From positions 124,001 to 188,000 of the forward strand of contig JHVP01000003.1 in assembly GCA_000620205.1 (NCBI GenBank): a stretch of 64,000 bases of DNA, given 5' to 3'. The stretch is from Geodermatophilaceae bacterium URHA0031 (GTDB lineage: Bacteria > Actinomycetota > Actinomycetes > Mycobacteriales > Geodermatophilaceae). The notes under the pieces were generated by a model. That model saw only the letters and a program-made list of their open reading frames with translations, had not been told where the DNA came from and searched no databases. Both the position numbers and the translations under genes were made by a program. This document shows, one piece after another, positions 9,516 through 18,918 of this stretch. Positions within the stretch are counted from its first letter, which is position 1. Each line of letters opens with the position of its first letter.

Positions 9516-10337
9516 GTGCCGACGAACAAGCAGCGCCGCGAGCAGGCCCAGCGACGGCTGCAGCGCCAGTTGGAGCGTCGCGAGCAGCTGGCCCGGAAGC
9601 GCCGCCGCAACCTGCTCATCGGCGTCACCGTGCTCGCCGTCCTCGCCGTGGTCGGTGCCTTCTTCGTCATCACCGGGCTCGCCGACGACGACAGCGACAC
9701 CAGTGCGGCCCCGAGCAGCAGCTCCACCCCCTCGGCCAGCGCCGCGCCCGCCGGCCAGACGACCGTCGCCGGGCCGTGCACCTACACCACCGACGGCACC
9801 GCCAGCGCCGGCGTGGCGGTCACCCCCCCGTCCGGGGAGATCGCCACCACCGGCACGCTGGCGCTGACGATGGCGACCAACTTCGGCGACATCGGGCTCG
9901 CCCTGGACCAGGCCACGGCCCCCTGCGCCGCGGCCAGCTTCGCCGCGCTCAGCCAGCAGGGCTACTTCGACAACACGCCCTGCCACCGGGAGACCGACTC
10001 CGACAGCCTCAAGGTGCTGCAGTGCGGCGACCCGGGCGGCACCGGCACGGGGGGCCCCGGCTACACCTTCCCGACCCAGGTGACCGGGTCGGAGACCTAC
10101 CCGCGCGGCACGGTGGCGATGGCCAACAGCGGCTCGGGCACCGACGGCAGCCAGTTCTTCCTGGTCTTCGGCGACAGCACGCTGCCGCCGAACTACACGG
10201 TCGTGGGCAGGGTGGACGACGCCGGGCTCGCCGTGCTCGACACCATCGCCGCGAACGGGAACGACGGCTCCAACGGCGCCGGCGACGGCGCACCCACCCA
10301 GCCCGTCACCATCACCGCGATGACCCCCGCCGCCTGA
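9516..10337 (+). CDS. Membrane-anchored cyclophilin-type peptidyl-prolyl isomerase
   Basis: PPIases speed proline cis-trans isomerization. The 273-residue protein begins with a very basic region (NKQRREQAQRRLQRQLERRE), has one membrane segment at about 31-52, a Ser/Ala/Pro linker, and then a cyclophilin domain on the outer face. Domain marks are MATNFGDIGLALD, GYFDNTPCHRE, GSQFFLVFGDSTLPPNYTVVGRV. The start is GTG 9516, ahead of a lysine/arginine stretch; an upstream ATG frame to 9315 has no matching residues. The order relA, PPIase, MBL hydrolase, hisS is the usual actinobacterial one, here with a methyltransferase inserted. Confidence 0.88.
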   Translation: MPTNKQRREQAQRRLQRQLERREQLARKRRRNLLIGVTVLAVLAVVGAFFVITGLADDDSDTSAAPSSSSTPSASAAPAGQTTVAGPCTYTTDGTASAGVAVTPPSGEIATTGTLALTMATNFGDIGLALDQATAPCAAASFAALSQQGYFDNTPCHRETDSDSLKVLQCGDPGGTGTGGPGYTFPTQVTGSETYPRGTVAMANSGSGTDGSQFFLVFGDSTLPPNYTVVGRVDDAGLAVLDTIAANGNDGSNGAGDGAPTQPVTITAMTPAA

Positions 10338-10347
10338 GCTGGGCGCG

Positions 10348-10995
10348 ATGGAGGCCGACCTGTACGCGGGCTTCCCGCCGGGCTTCTTCGACCGCAGCGA
10401 CGACGGGCCGGACGCCCGGTTCTACGACCAGCCCCGGCTGGTGACGCACATCGACGACGGTGCCGTCGCCGCCGTCGGCCGGCTGTACGCCGAGCTGGGC
10501 ATCGACGGGGACGCGCCGCGGCCGGCGCGGGTCCTGGACCTGATGTCCTCGTGGGTGTCCCACTTCCGCACACCCCCGGCCGAGCTGGTGGTGCTCGGGA
10601 TGAACCCCGAGGAGCTGGCGGCCAACCCGGCGGCCACGGACCGGCTGGTGCACGACCTGAACGCCGACCCGCGCATCCCGCTGCCCGACGCCGACGTGGA
10701 CGCCGTGGTGTGCTGCGTGTCGATCGACTACCTGACCCGGCCGATCGAGGTGCTCACCGACGTGGGGCGGGTGCTCCGCCCCGGCGGGCAGCTGGCGGTC
10801 ACCTTCTCGAACCGCTGCTTCCCCACCAAGGCCGTCCGCGGCTGGCTGGCCACCGACGACGAGCAGCACGGGGCCGTCGTCGCCGAGCTGGTGCGGCGCA
10901 CCGGCCGCTTCACCGAGCCGACCGTCACGCTGCGGACGCCACCAGGCCCCGGCGACCCGCTGCACGCCGTCGTCGCCACCCGCAGCACTGTGTGA
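10348..10995 (+). CDS. Class I SAM-dependent methyltransferase
   Basis: A 215-residue protein with a degenerate Rossmann methyltransferase fold: ARVLDLMSSWVSHF stands in for motif I, LVVLGMNPEEL for the acidic loop, DAVVCCVSIDYL for motif IV and VGRVLRPGGQLAVTFSNRC for motif VI. The glycine-rich motif I is replaced by Ser-Ser, which is known in a subgroup annotated only as methyltransferases. It begins 10 bases after the cyclophilin gene and is probably cotranscribed with it. The substrate is unknown. Confidence 0.8.
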   Translation: MEADLYAGFPPGFFDRSDDGPDARFYDQPRLVTHIDDGAVAAVGRLYAELGIDGDAPRPARVLDLMSSWVSHFRTPPAELVVLGMNPEELAANPAATDRLVHDLNADPRIPLPDADVDAVVCCVSIDYLTRPIEVLTDVGRVLRPGGQLAVTFSNRCFPTKAVRGWLATDDEQHGAVVAELVRRTGRFTEPTVTLRTPPGPGDPLHAVVATRSTV

Positions 10996-11005
10996 CGTGC
11001 CCTGT

Positions 11006-11059
11006 GACCCCCTCGCAGGGCCCGGCCGCGAGCTCGCGGGTGGTGGGGGCGAGGGGGTC
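11006..11059. terminator. Hairpin between converging methyltransferase gene and relA
   Basis: GACCCCCTCGC (11006-11016) pairs perfectly with GCGAGGGGGTC (11049-11059), followed by CTTCAGG. There is no U-tract, as is usual for high-GC actinobacteria. Its sequence is nearly the same as the hairpins at 20212-20266 and 59892-59948. Confidence 0.65.
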
Positions 11060-11096
11060 CTTCAGGCGGTCCACATGGCGCGACTCCGCGCCGCGG

Positions 11097-11130
11097 TCCG
11101 CTCCTCGGTCGCCGGCGCTCCCTGCGATGC
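11097..11130. repeat. Dispersed 34-bp intergenic repeat, copy C
   Basis: It is identical over 34 bases to copy A at 2420-2453. It lies between the terminator hairpin and the end of relA, so here it is downstream of two genes rather than upstream of one. That argues against a simple promoter role. Confidence 0.8.
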
Positions 11131-11144
11131 TCCCGCGGCTGTCG

Positions 11145-13550
11145 TCACGCCGTGACGCGCTCGACGTCGAAGACGCCGTCGACGTTCCGCACCGTCTGCA
11201 GCACCGAGCCCAGGTGGGCCGGGTCGGCCAGCTCGAAGGTGAACCGGCTGATCGCGACCCGGTCCCGGCTGGTCTGCACCGACGCGGACAGGATGTTCAC
11301 CCGCTCGTCGGCGAGCGCCCGGGTCACGTCGGACAGCAGCCGGTGCCGGTCGAGCGCCTCCACCTGGATGGCGACCAGGAACACCGAGCCCGGCTGCGAG
11401 GCCCAGTCGACCTCGACCAGCCGCTCGGGCTTGCGCTGCAGGTCCTCGGCGTTCGTGCAGTCGGTGCGGTGCACGCTCACCCCGCCGCCGCGGGTGACGA
11501 AGCCGAGGATGTCGTCCCCGGGGACGGGGGTGCAGCACTTGGCGAGCTTGGCCCACACGTCGGTCATCCCGTGGACGACGACCCCCGGGTCGCCGCCGGC
11601 GGTGCGGGCCAGGGACCGCTTGGTGGGGATGGCGGTCTCGGCGATGTCCTCGGCCGCACCCTCGGCGCCACCGAGCGCGATGAGCAGCTTCTCGACGATC
11701 GAGTGCGCCGAGACCTGGTTCTCCCCCACCGCGGCGTACAGCGCGCTGATGTCCGCGTAGTGCAGGTCGGCCGCCAGCGTGGCCAGCGACTCGCCGCCGA
11801 GCAGCCGCTGCAGCGGGAGCCCGGCCTTGCGCATCGCCTTGGTCAGCGCGTCCTTGCCCGCCTCGACGGCGTCCTCGCGGCGCTCCTTGGTGAACCACTG
11901 GCGGATCTTCGTGCGCGCCCGGGAGCTGCCGACGAAGGACAGCCAGTCCTTCGAGGGCGCCGCCGTCGGGGAGCGGGAGGTGAAGACCTCCACCACGTCG
12001 CCGTTGGACAGCTTGCTGTCCAGGGAGACCAGGTTGCCGTTGACCCGGGCGCCGATGCAGCGGTGCCCGACCTCCGTGTGCACGGCGTAGGCGAAGTCGA
12101 CCGGCGTGGACTCCCCCGGCAGGCTGATCACGTCGCCCTTGGGCGTGAAGACGAAGACCTCCTGCGGACCGAGGTCGTAGCGCAGCGTCTCCAGGAACTC
12201 GCCGGGCTCCTGCGCCTCACGCTGCCAGTCCAGCAGCTGGCGCAGCCACAGCATGTCGTCGCCGGCCGACCCCGGGGTCGGACCGGCCTCGGTGGTCCTG
12301 CCGCCGGCCCGCGCCTTCTCCTTGTACTTCCAGTGCGCCGCGATGCCGTACTCGGCGGTCCGGTGCATGTCGAAGGTGCGGATCTGCAGCTCGACCGGCT
12401 TGCCCTGCGGCCCGATCACCGTCGTGTGCAGCGACTGGTACATGTTGAACTTCGGCATCGCGACGAAGTCCTTGAAGCGGCCCGGTACCGGCTGCCAGTG
12501 GGCGTGCATGATGCCCAGCGCCGCGTACACGTCGCGCACCGAGTCGACCAGGATCCGGATGCCGACCAGGTCCCAGATGTCGGTGAAGTCGCGGCCGCGG
12601 ACGATCATCTTCTGGTAGATCGAGTAGTAGTGCTTGGGCCGGCCGGTGACGCTGGCCTCGATCTTCGCGGCCTTCAGCTGTTCGGTCACCGCGGAGGTGA
12701 CCTCGGCCAGGTAGGTGTCCCGGGACGGCGCCCGCTCGGCCACCAGCCGCACGATCTCGTCGTACCGCTTGGGGTAGAGGGTCGCGAACGCGAGGTCCTC
12801 GAGCTCCCACTTGATCGTGTTCATGCCCAGCCGGTGGGCCAGCGGAGCCAGGATCTCCAGCGTCTCGCGCGCCTTCTTCTCCTGCTTCTCGGGCGGGAGG
12901 AAGCGCAGCGTGCGCATGTTGTGCAGCCGGTCGGCCAGCTTGATGACCAGCACCCGCGGGTCCCGGGACATCGCGACGATCATCTTGCGGATGGTCTCGG
13001 CCTGCGCCGCGTCGCCGAACTTGACCTTGTCGATCTTGGTGACGCCGTCGACCAGGTGGGCGACCTCGGGACCGAAGTCCGCGCGGATGGACTCCAGGTC
13101 GACCCCGGTGTCCTCCACCGTGTCGTGCAGCAGCGCGGCGACCAGCGTGGTGGTGTCCATGCCCAGGCCGGCGAGCACGGTGGCGACCGCCAGCGGGTGG
13201 GTGATGTAGGGGTCGCCGCTCTTGCGCTTCTGCTCGGCGTGCGCCTCCTCGGCCACGTCGTAGGCCCGCTGCAGCAGCGCGAGGTCGGCCTTGGGGTGGC
13301 TCTGCCGGTGCAGGGCGGCCAGCGGCTCGAGGACCGGGCGGATGCCGGTGGAGCGCTGCCCGGCGACGATCCGCCGGGCCAGCCGGTCGCGGACCCGCCG
13401 GCGCGGGGTGGTCTCGTTCTCCCCACCCGGTTCGGCCGCCACGTCGTCGGGACGGCGGACGACCGGGCGCTCGGGCAGCGGTGCCCGCGGCGCCGCCTCC
13501 TGTGCGGGAGGCGCGTCGGACGTCTGGGGCACGACGACGTCAGAGGCCAC
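11145..13550 (-). CDS. relA: Bifunctional (p)ppGpp synthetase/hydrolase, RelA/SpoT family
   Basis: This enzyme makes and breaks the stringent-response alarmone. The 801-residue protein has the HD hydrolase domain ([28 protein letters not shown]), the synthetase domain ([25 protein letters not shown]), a TGS domain ([18 protein letters not shown]) and a C-terminal ACT domain. The intact HD motif fits a bifunctional Rel, the single long RSH of actinobacteria. I chose GTG 13550 because AGGAG lies five bases upstream; the frame is open to 13628. It is downstream of apt, with which it may share a transcript. Confidence 0.95.
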   Translation of the reverse strand: MASDVVVPQTSDAPPAQEAAPRAPLPERPVVRRPDDVAAEPGGENETTPRRRVRDRLARRIVAGQRSTGIRPVLEPLAALHRQSHPKADLALLQRAYDVAEEAHAEQKRKSGDPYITHPLAVATVLAGLGMDTTTLVAALLHDTVEDTGVDLESIRADFGPEVAHLVDGVTKIDKVKFGDAAQAETIRKMIVAMSRDPRVLVIKLADRLHNMRTLRFLPPEKQEKKARETLEILAPLAHRLGMNTIKWELEDLAFATLYPKRYDEIVRLVAERAPSRDTYLAEVTSAVTEQLKAAKIEASVTGRPKHYYSIYQKMIVRGRDFTDIWDLVGIRILVDSVRDVYAALGIMHAHWQPVPGRFKDFVAMPKFNMYQSLHTTVIGPQGKPVELQIRTFDMHRTAEYGIAAHWKYKEKARAGGRTTEAGPTPGSAGDDMLWLRQLLDWQREAQEPGEFLETLRYDLGPQEVFVFTPKGDVISLPGESTPVDFAYAVHTEVGHRCIGARVNGNLVSLDSKLSNGDVVEVFTSRSPTAAPSKDWLSFVGSSRARTKIRQWFTKERREDAVEAGKDALTKAMRKAGLPLQRLLGGESLATLAADLHYADISALYAAVGENQVSAHSIVEKLLIALGGAEGAAEDIAETAIPTKRSLARTAGGDPGVVVHGMTDVWAKLAKCCTPVPGDDILGFVTRGGGVSVHRTDCTNAEDLQRKPERLVEVDWASQPGSVFLVAIQVEALDRHRLLSDVTRALADERVNILSASVQTSRDRVAISRFTFELADPAHLGSVLQTVRNVDGVFDVERVTA

Positions 13551-13637
13551 GGGTGCTCCTGCCCTGTTGAGGAGGTGGACCCTCCCCATGCTAGCCGCGC
13601 TGGGCGGCGGGCTGCCGCCCGCGCTCACCCGGGATGG

Positions 13638-14213
13638 TCAGGTCGTCCAGAGGGCGTGCACCGGGTGCGGGGCGATCCGCTGGCGACCGCCGAGCGCGGC
13701 GAGCTCGATGACCACCGACACCGCCGTCACCACCCCGCCGAGCCGTTCGACCAGCGCGATCGCCGCCAGCAGGGTGCCGCCGGTCGCCAGCACGTCGTCG
13801 ACCAGGAGCACCCGCTGCCCGGGCCGGATCGAGTCGGTGTGCAGCTCCAGCGTGGCGGTGCCGTACTCCAGCTCGTACTCGGCCGAGATGCGCTCCCGGG
13901 GCAGCTTGCCGGCCTTGCGGATCGGCACGACCCCGGTGCCGGCGTCCAGCGCGACCGCCGCCGCCAGCAGGAAGCCCCGGGCCTCCACCCCGGCGACGAC
14001 GTCGAACCCGACGCCGCCCCCGGACAGCGCCGCGGCCCGCGGGTCGACGTCGGCGGGCTCGGTGAGCGCGTCGACGACCCGGCGGAACGCCGCGGCGTCG
14101 GCGAACACCGGGGTGAGGTCCCGGAAGAGCACCCCGGGTTCGGGGAAGTCCGGGACGTCGACGGCGATCGAGGCGATCAGCTCGTCGACCGGCAACTCGG
14201 CGGCTGCGGTCAC
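13638..14213 (-). CDS. apt: Adenine phosphoribosyltransferase
   Basis: APRT converts adenine and PRPP to AMP in purine salvage. The 191-residue protein has the family opening VDVPDFPEPGVLFRDLTPVF, the Apt substrate loop (AGVEARGFLL), and the PRPP-binding motif VLLVDDVLATGGTLLAA. Its start overlaps the end of secF by four bases (TGA of secF within the start region), which agrees with the conserved yajC-secD-secF-apt-relA cluster. The length is normal. Confidence 0.95.
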   Translation of the reverse strand: MTAAAELPVDELIASIAVDVPDFPEPGVLFRDLTPVFADAAAFRRVVDALTEPADVDPRAAALSGGGVGFDVVAGVEARGFLLAAAVALDAGTGVVPIRKAGKLPRERISAEYELEYGTATLELHTDSIRPGQRVLLVDDVLATGGTLLAAIALVERLGGVVTAVSVVIELAALGGRQRIAPHPVHALWTT

Positions 14214-15625
14214 CGGCGCTTCTTGCCGGACGGCCGCTGCCCCGGCTTGGTCCCGGGCCGCTGCGGACGCTGCCCGGGCCGGGGTGCCGCCGTGGCACCC
14301 GTGCCGGTCGGCTGCACCGAGGCCGGCGACTCCACCGGGACGTCGGCGTCGGGACGCTCCGGCAGCGCCTGCGGCCGCTCGGCGACGGCGACCGACGACC
14401 CGCGGGCGGCGCCGGTCGCGCTCCGGGTGCGGCGAGCGCTGGCCACCGGACCGAGCGCTGCGCCGCTGGCGGCCGCGCGTGCCTCGGCGGCCCGCCGGGC
14501 GAGCACCCGCTTGCGCAGCTGCTGCTGCTCCGGCTCGCGCTCCTTGAGCTCGGCCAGCACCGGGGTGGCCAGGAAGATCGAGCTGTAGGTGCCGACCGCC
14601 AGACCGACGAAGAGCACCAGGGCGAGGTCCTTGAGCGTGCCGGCGCCCAGCAGTCCGGCGCCGACGAACAGCAGCCCGGCGACCGGCAGCAGCGCGATGA
14701 CCGAGGTGTTGATCGAGCGCATCAGGGTCTGGTTGACCGCCAGGTTCGCGGCCTCGCCGTAGGTCGAGCGGGCGCTCTTGGTGAGGTCCTTGGTGTTCTC
14801 GTCAACCTTGTCGAAGACCACGACGGTGTCGTAGAGCGAGAACCCGAGGATGGTCAGCAGGCCGATGACCGTCGAGGGGGTGACCTCGAAGCCGATCAGC
14901 GAGTAGATGCCCGCGGTCACGATGATGTCGTGCAGCAGCGCGACGATCGCGGCGATCGCCATCTTCGGCTGGAACCGGACCGCCAGGAAGGCGACCACCG
15001 CGACCAGGAAGACCGCCAGCGCGATGAGCGCCTTGTTGGTCACGTCCCCGCCCCAGTCGGCGCTGACCGACTGCGGGCTGATCTGCTCGGTGCCGACCCC
15101 GGCCGCCTGGGCCACCGCCGCGACGACGGCGTCCTCGGCCTCGGGCGACAGCGCCTCGGTGCGCAGCAGGACGGAGTTCCCGCCGACCACCTGGGCGCTG
15201 GAGACCTGGGCGCCGGCGTCCTCCGCGGCCTGCCGGACGTCGGAGAGCTGCTCGCTGGTCGCCGGCACCCGCAGGCTGTTGCCGCCGGCGAACTCGATGC
15301 CGAAGTTGAACCCGCGGAACACCATCAGCAGGACGCAGACCAGCACGACGACGCCGGTCACCTTGAACCAGAAGCGGCGCCGGTTGACGACGTCGAGGCC
15401 GGCCTCGCCGTTGTAGAGCCGGTGCGCCAGCGAGCTGCGGGCCGGCGCGCGGCGGGCCTTCTGCTCGGCGGTCTCGCCCTCGGTGGCCAGCCCGGCGTCG
15501 GCCAGCGCCTGGTCGCCGGTGCTGTCCCCGGCCGCCTCGACGAGCACGGCGCCGTCGTCCACGGTCTCGTCGGCGTCGGTGCCCAGCGGCACGTCCGCCG
15601 CGTCGCTGCGGTCGCGGGGGGTCAT
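14210..15625 (-). CDS. secF: Protein translocase subunit SecF
   Basis: SecF forms, with SecD, the proton-driven accessory complex that pulls exported proteins through SecYEG. The 471-residue protein has the family's six membrane segments: the first carries VLLMVFRGFNFGIEFAGGNSL with the D/E-x-GG type Sec signature, followed by an external loop and the C-terminal bundle (ALLHDIIVTAGIYSLIGFEV, LGFSLYDTVVVFDKV). Residues 1-60 and 380-471 are long, polar, low-complexity tails that add about 100 residues over E. coli SecF. It overlaps secD by four bases. Confidence 0.95.
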   Translation of the reverse strand: MTPRDRSDAADVPLGTDADETVDDGAVLVEAAGDSTGDQALADAGLATEGETAEQKARRAPARSSLAHRLYNGEAGLDVVNRRRFWFKVTGVVVLVCVLLMVFRGFNFGIEFAGGNSLRVPATSEQLSDVRQAAEDAGAQVSSAQVVGGNSVLLRTEALSPEAEDAVVAAVAQAAGVGTEQISPQSVSADWGGDVTNKALIALAVFLVAVVAFLAVRFQPKMAIAAIVALLHDIIVTAGIYSLIGFEVTPSTVIGLLTILGFSLYDTVVVFDKVDENTKDLTKSARSTYGEAANLAVNQTLMRSINTSVIALLPVAGLLFVGAGLLGAGTLKDLALVLFVGLAVGTYSSIFLATPVLAELKEREPEQQQLRKRVLARRAAEARAAASGAALGPVASARRTRSATGAARGSSVAVAERPQALPERPDADVPVESPASVQPTGTGATAAPRPGQRPQRPGTKPGQRPSGKKRR

Positions 15626-17277
15626 CGGTTGCTCCCGTTCGTGCTGCTGCCGGCCCCGACCAGGTCGCGGTCGTCGCGGGCCGGCGGTGCCGGCCGACGG
15701 CTGTGGTCGACCTGACCCAGGCCGGAGAAGCGGTTGGTGCCGAAGCTCTTCACCCGGCTGAGCACCGCCATGAGCGGGTGGGTGAAGAGGAAGACGACGA
15801 CGAGGTCCAGGACGGTGGACAGGCCGAGGGTGAACGCGAAGCCCTTCACGTCACCGATGGCGAGCCAGTACAGGATCGCCGCGGCCAGGAAGCTGACCGC
15901 GTCCGCGGACAGGATGGTGCGCCGGGCGCGGACCCAGGCCCGCGGGGTGGCGCTGCGCAGGCTGCGGCCCTCACGGACCTCGTCCTTGAGCCGTTCGAAG
16001 TACACGACGAAGGAGTCCGCGGTGATGCCGATGGACACGATGAACCCGGCGATGCCTGCCAGGCTGAGCGCGAAGCCGATCTGCCGGCCGAGCAGCACCA
16101 GACTGGCGTAGACCACGACCGCCGACAGGATCAGGCTGGCGATCATCACCAGGCCGAGCAGCCGGTAGTACAGCAGTGCGTAGAGGAACACCAGCGCGAT
16201 CCCGATGGCACCGGCGATCAGCCCCGCCCGGAGCTGCTCGCTGCCCAGCTCGGTGGAGATCGACTGGGCCGTCGCCTGCGAGAACGTGAGTGGCAGCGCG
16301 CCGTACTTCAGCTGGTTCGCGAGCTCGGTCGCCTCGGTCTGGCTGAAGTTCCCGGTGATCTGGGTGGTGCCGCCGTTGATCGCGCCGTTGATGGTCGGTG
16401 CCGAGACGACCTGGCCGTCGAGGGTGATGCCGACGGCGTTGCCGACGTTGGCCGCGGTGTAGGAGGCCCAGGTGGCCGACGCGGTCGAGTTGAAGTCGAC
16501 GTTGACCACCCAGGCGCCGGTCGCCGTCTCGGTGCCGGCGGTCGCGTTGGTGATGTCGGTGCCCTCGACGACGGCCGGGCCGAGCAGGTACTTGGCGGTG
16601 CCGTCGTCGGAGCAGGCGGCGATGTAGTCCTGGGCGCGGTCGACCGACGTGGTGGTCGCGTCGCAGACCAGCGTCGCGTACTCGGCCGTGGCCTGCTCCT
16701 GGGTCACCGCCGGCGCGTCGGCGTCAGGGGCGGCCGTGTCGGTCGCCGCACCGGTGGTCGCTCCCGCGGCGTCGGTGGGCGCTGCGGCGCTGCCGGTGGG
16801 CGCAGCCGAGTCGGTGGGCGCAGCCGAGTCGGTCGGCGCGGCGGAGTCGGTGGGCGCGGCGGAGTCCGTCGGCGCAGCGGAGTCGGTGGGCGCCGGGGTG
16901 GCTGCCTCCGGACCGGTCACGACCGGGCGGAACCGCAGCTGGGCGGTCGCACCGAGCTCGCGGGCCTTCTCGCCGTTGTCACCGGGCACCGAGATGACGA
17001 TGTTGCTGCTGCCCTCGGTGACGACCTCGGCCTCGGCGACACCGAGTCCGTTGACGCGCTGCTCGATGATCTGCCGGGCGAGCTCGAGGTCGGCCGGGTC
17101 GGGCGCCTTGCCGTCCGGCGTGCGGGCGGTGAGGGTGACCGTCGTCCCGCCCTGCAGGTCCAGGCCGAGCTGCGGGGTGCGGGAGTCGCCGGTGAAGAAG
17201 ATCAGCGCGTACATCACGGCGATGATCAGGGCGAGGGCGGCGAAGTAGCGCCGGGCGGGGAGCTGGCGGGCGGCCAT
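15622..17277 (-). CDS. secD: Protein translocase subunit SecD
   Basis: The 551-residue partner of SecF. It has an N-terminal membrane segment, then LGLDLQGGTTVTLTA (the D-LQGG signature), a large P1 periplasmic-type domain, and five C-terminal membrane segments with GFIVSIGITADSFVVYFERL. Inside the external domain, at about residues 128-162, lies a run of APTDSA hexapeptides encoded by 18-base tandem units (see the repeat entry). Such an insert is not part of the conserved fold. It follows yajC by 12 bases. Confidence 0.95.
   Translation of the reverse strand: MAARQLPARRYFAALALIIAVMYALIFFTGDSRTPQLGLDLQGGTTVTLTARTPDGKAPDPADLELARQIIEQRVNGLGVAEAEVVTEGSSNIVISVPGDNGEKARELGATAQLRFRPVVTGPEAATPAPTDSAAPTDSAAPTDSAAPTDSAAPTDSAAPTGSAAAPTDAAGATTGAATDTAAPDADAPAVTQEQATAEYATLVCDATTTSVDRAQDYIAACSDDGTAKYLLGPAVVEGTDITNATAGTETATGAWVVNVDFNSTASATWASYTAANVGNAVGITLDGQVVSAPTINGAINGGTTQITGNFSQTEATELANQLKYGALPLTFSQATAQSISTELGSEQLRAGLIAGAIGIALVFLYALLYYRLLGLVMIASLILSAVVVYASLVLLGRQIGFALSLAGIAGFIVSIGITADSFVVYFERLKDEVREGRSLRSATPRAWVRARRTILSADAVSFLAAAILYWLAIGDVKGFAFTLGLSTVLDLVVVFLFTHPLMAVLSRVKSFGTNRFSGLGQVDHSRRPAPPARDDRDLVGAGSSTNGSNR
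16793..16894 (-). repeat. 18-bp tandem repeat inside secD coding APTDSA units
   Basis: About five and a half units of 18 bases encode PTDSAA on the minus strand, with synonymous drift between units. The period keeps the reading frame, so copy number can vary without breaking the gene. The segment looks like a flexible external linker. Confidence 0.85.
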
Positions 17278-17289
17278 GGGGGACCCTGC

Positions 17290-17634
17290 TCAGCGCGTCG
17301 GGTCGGTGGGGTCGCCGTCGCCGTCGACGAAGCCCGTCGCACCGGTGGGGTTCCCCGGGTCGACGGTGCCGGCAGCGGGCTTGCGGACCTCGAGGATGGC
17401 CGGGCGGGCGACGGTGATGACGACCCCGGGCGCGACCTCCACGTCGATGGTGCCCTCACCGAGACCGGCGACCGTGCCGTGGATCCCGCTGGTGAGCATC
17501 ACCGGTGTCCCGACGGTGAGCGAGTCCTGCATCGCCTGGGCGTTGGCCGCGATCTTCTTCCGCTGCCGCGAGGGCAGCACGAAGAGGACCACGAACGCCA
17601 AGGCGACCAGGATGAGCAACGGCAAGGATTCCAC
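17290..17634 (-). CDS. yajC: Preprotein translocase subunit YajC
   Basis: YajC is a small SecDF-associated membrane protein. The 114-residue protein has one N-terminal membrane segment (LPLLILVALAFVVLFVLPSRQRKK) and the cytoplasmic YajC motif region (LTVGTPVMLTSGIHGTVAGL, then VEVAPGVVITVARPAI). It heads the yajC-secD-secF-apt-relA run; a hairpin terminator behind ruvB separates it from the ruv genes. Confidence 0.93.
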   Translation of the reverse strand: MESLPLLILVALAFVVLFVLPSRQRKKIAANAQAMQDSLTVGTPVMLTSGIHGTVAGLGEGTIDVEVAPGVVITVARPAILEVRKPAAGTVDPGNPTGATGFVDGDGDPTDPTR

Positions 17635-17750
17635 GACTGGTGAGCCTCTCTACCGCAGCGTCAACGCGCGGTGGGTGCGGCCCGGGGCGGGCCGCTCGGG
17701 TACATCGGCGCCGGCTCGCTCCCCTGAGCACACGGGGCGTCCGGGGGCGC

Positions 17751-17776
17751 CGCAACCCGGACGAGCCCGGGTTGCG
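17751..17776 (-). terminator. Hairpin terminator downstream of ruvB
   Basis: CGCAACCCGG (17751-17760) and CCGGGTTGCG (17767-17776) form a perfect 10-bp stem with a six-base loop, 18 bases past the ruvB stop codon. It would insulate the ruv operon from yajC. Confidence 0.7.
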
Positions 17777-17793
17777 CGCCAGCGCCGTGGAGT

Positions 17794-18918
17794 CTAGGCG
17801 TCGAACAGCGTCTGTGACGAAGGCCCGTCCGGCGGCGAGTCGCCTGTGCCCCCGCTGAGCGCGACGCCGCCCCGGGGGACCGGGTGACCGAGGTGCCGGA
17901 ACGCCGCCTCGGTCGCCACCCGGCCGCGCGGCGTGCGGGCCAGCAGCCCGGCACGGACCAGGAACGGCTCGCACACCTCCTCGACGGTGTGCGGTTCCTC
18001 CCCCACGGCGACGGCCAGCGTCGCGACGCCCACCGGGCCGCCGCCGAACTTGGTCACGAGCGCGTCGAGCACCGACCGGTCGAGCCGGTCCAGCCCCAGG
18101 TCGTCGACGTCGTAGAGGGCCAGTGCCGCCTGGGCCACCTCGAAGGTGATCCGCCCGTCCGCGCGCACCTCGGCGTAGTCCCGCACCCGACGGAGCAGCC
18201 GGTTGGCGATCCGCGGCGTCCCCCGGGACCGGCCGGCGATCTCCGCCGACCCGGCCGGGGTCAGCTCGACCCCGAGCAGGTCGGCGCTGCGGGCCAGCAC
18301 CCGCTCCAGGTCGGCGGTGTCGTAGAACTCCATCTGGCCGACGAAGCCGAACCGGTCCCGGAGCGGGCCGGTGAGCAGCCCGGCCCGGGTGGTGGCCCCG
18401 ACCAGGGTGAACGGGTTGATCTCCAGCGGGATCGCGGTGGCGCCGGGGCCCTTGCCGACGACGACGTCGACCCGGAAGTCCTCCATCGCCATGTACAGCA
18501 GTTCCTCGGCCGGCCGGGCGATGCGGTGGATCTCGTCGATGAACAGCACGTCCCCGTGCCCGAGGTTGGACAGCATGGCCGCCAGGTCACCGGACCGCTC
18601 GATCGCCGGACCGCTGGTGATCTTGACCGCGGTGCCGAGCTCGGAGCCGATGATCAGCGCGAGGCTGGTCTTGCCCAGGCCGGGCGGGCCGGACAGCAGC
18701 ACGTGGTCCGGTGGCCGGCCGCGCCGCTTGGCGCCCTCCAGCACGAGGTCGAGCTGCCGGGCGACCTTGGGCTGGCCGATGAAGTCGGCCAGCGAGTGCG
18801 GGCGCAGCGCCGACTCGACGACGCGCTCCTCGTCCCCGGCAGCCGCCTCCACCGAGAAGTCGCGGCTGTACCCCTCGGCCGGCGCACCGGCCAGCCCCCG
18901 GTCGAACGGCCCGCTCAT
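17794..18918 (-). CDS. ruvB: Holliday junction branch migration helicase RuvB
   Basis: RuvB is the hexameric AAA+ motor that drives Holliday junction migration with RuvA. The 374-residue protein shows Walker [11 protein letters not shown] at about 76-85, Walker [11 protein letters not shown], sensor 1 ([12 protein letters not shown]), arginine finger region (PLRDRFGF), and the winged-helix DNA-binding end ([17 protein letters not shown]). The tail after residue 345 is species-specific. Its start overlaps the end of ruvA by four bases, so the three ruv genes are one operon under the LexA box. Confidence 0.96.
   Translation of the reverse strand: MSGPFDRGLAGAPAEGYSRDFSVEAAAGDEERVVESALRPHSLADFIGQPKVARQLDLVLEGAKRRGRPPDHVLLSGPPGLGKTSLALIIGSELGTAVKITSGPAIERSGDLAAMLSNLGHGDVLFIDEIHRIARPAEELLYMAMEDFRVDVVVGKGPGATAIPLEINPFTLVGATTRAGLLTGPLRDRFGFVGQMEFYDTADLERVLARSADLLGVELTPAGSAEIAGRSRGTPRIANRLLRRVRDYAEVRADGRITFEVAQAALALYDVDDLGLDRLDRSVLDALVTKFGGGPVGVATLAVAVGEEPHTVEEVCEPFLVRAGLLARTPRGRVATEAAFRHLGHPVPRGGVALSGGTGDSPPDGPSSQTLFDA

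Noticed and set aside
10551-14588. Open reading frame of 1345 codons on the plus strand across relA, apt and secF
   Set aside because: It is a shadow of strongly conserved minus-strand genes; its translation is low-complexity and rich in Arg, Gly and Pro, as expected for an opposite frame at 74% GC.
16793-16894. Regular repeats that could suggest a CRISPR array
   Set aside because: The units are 18 bases without spacers and encode a hexapeptide repeat in secD; no cas genes are present.
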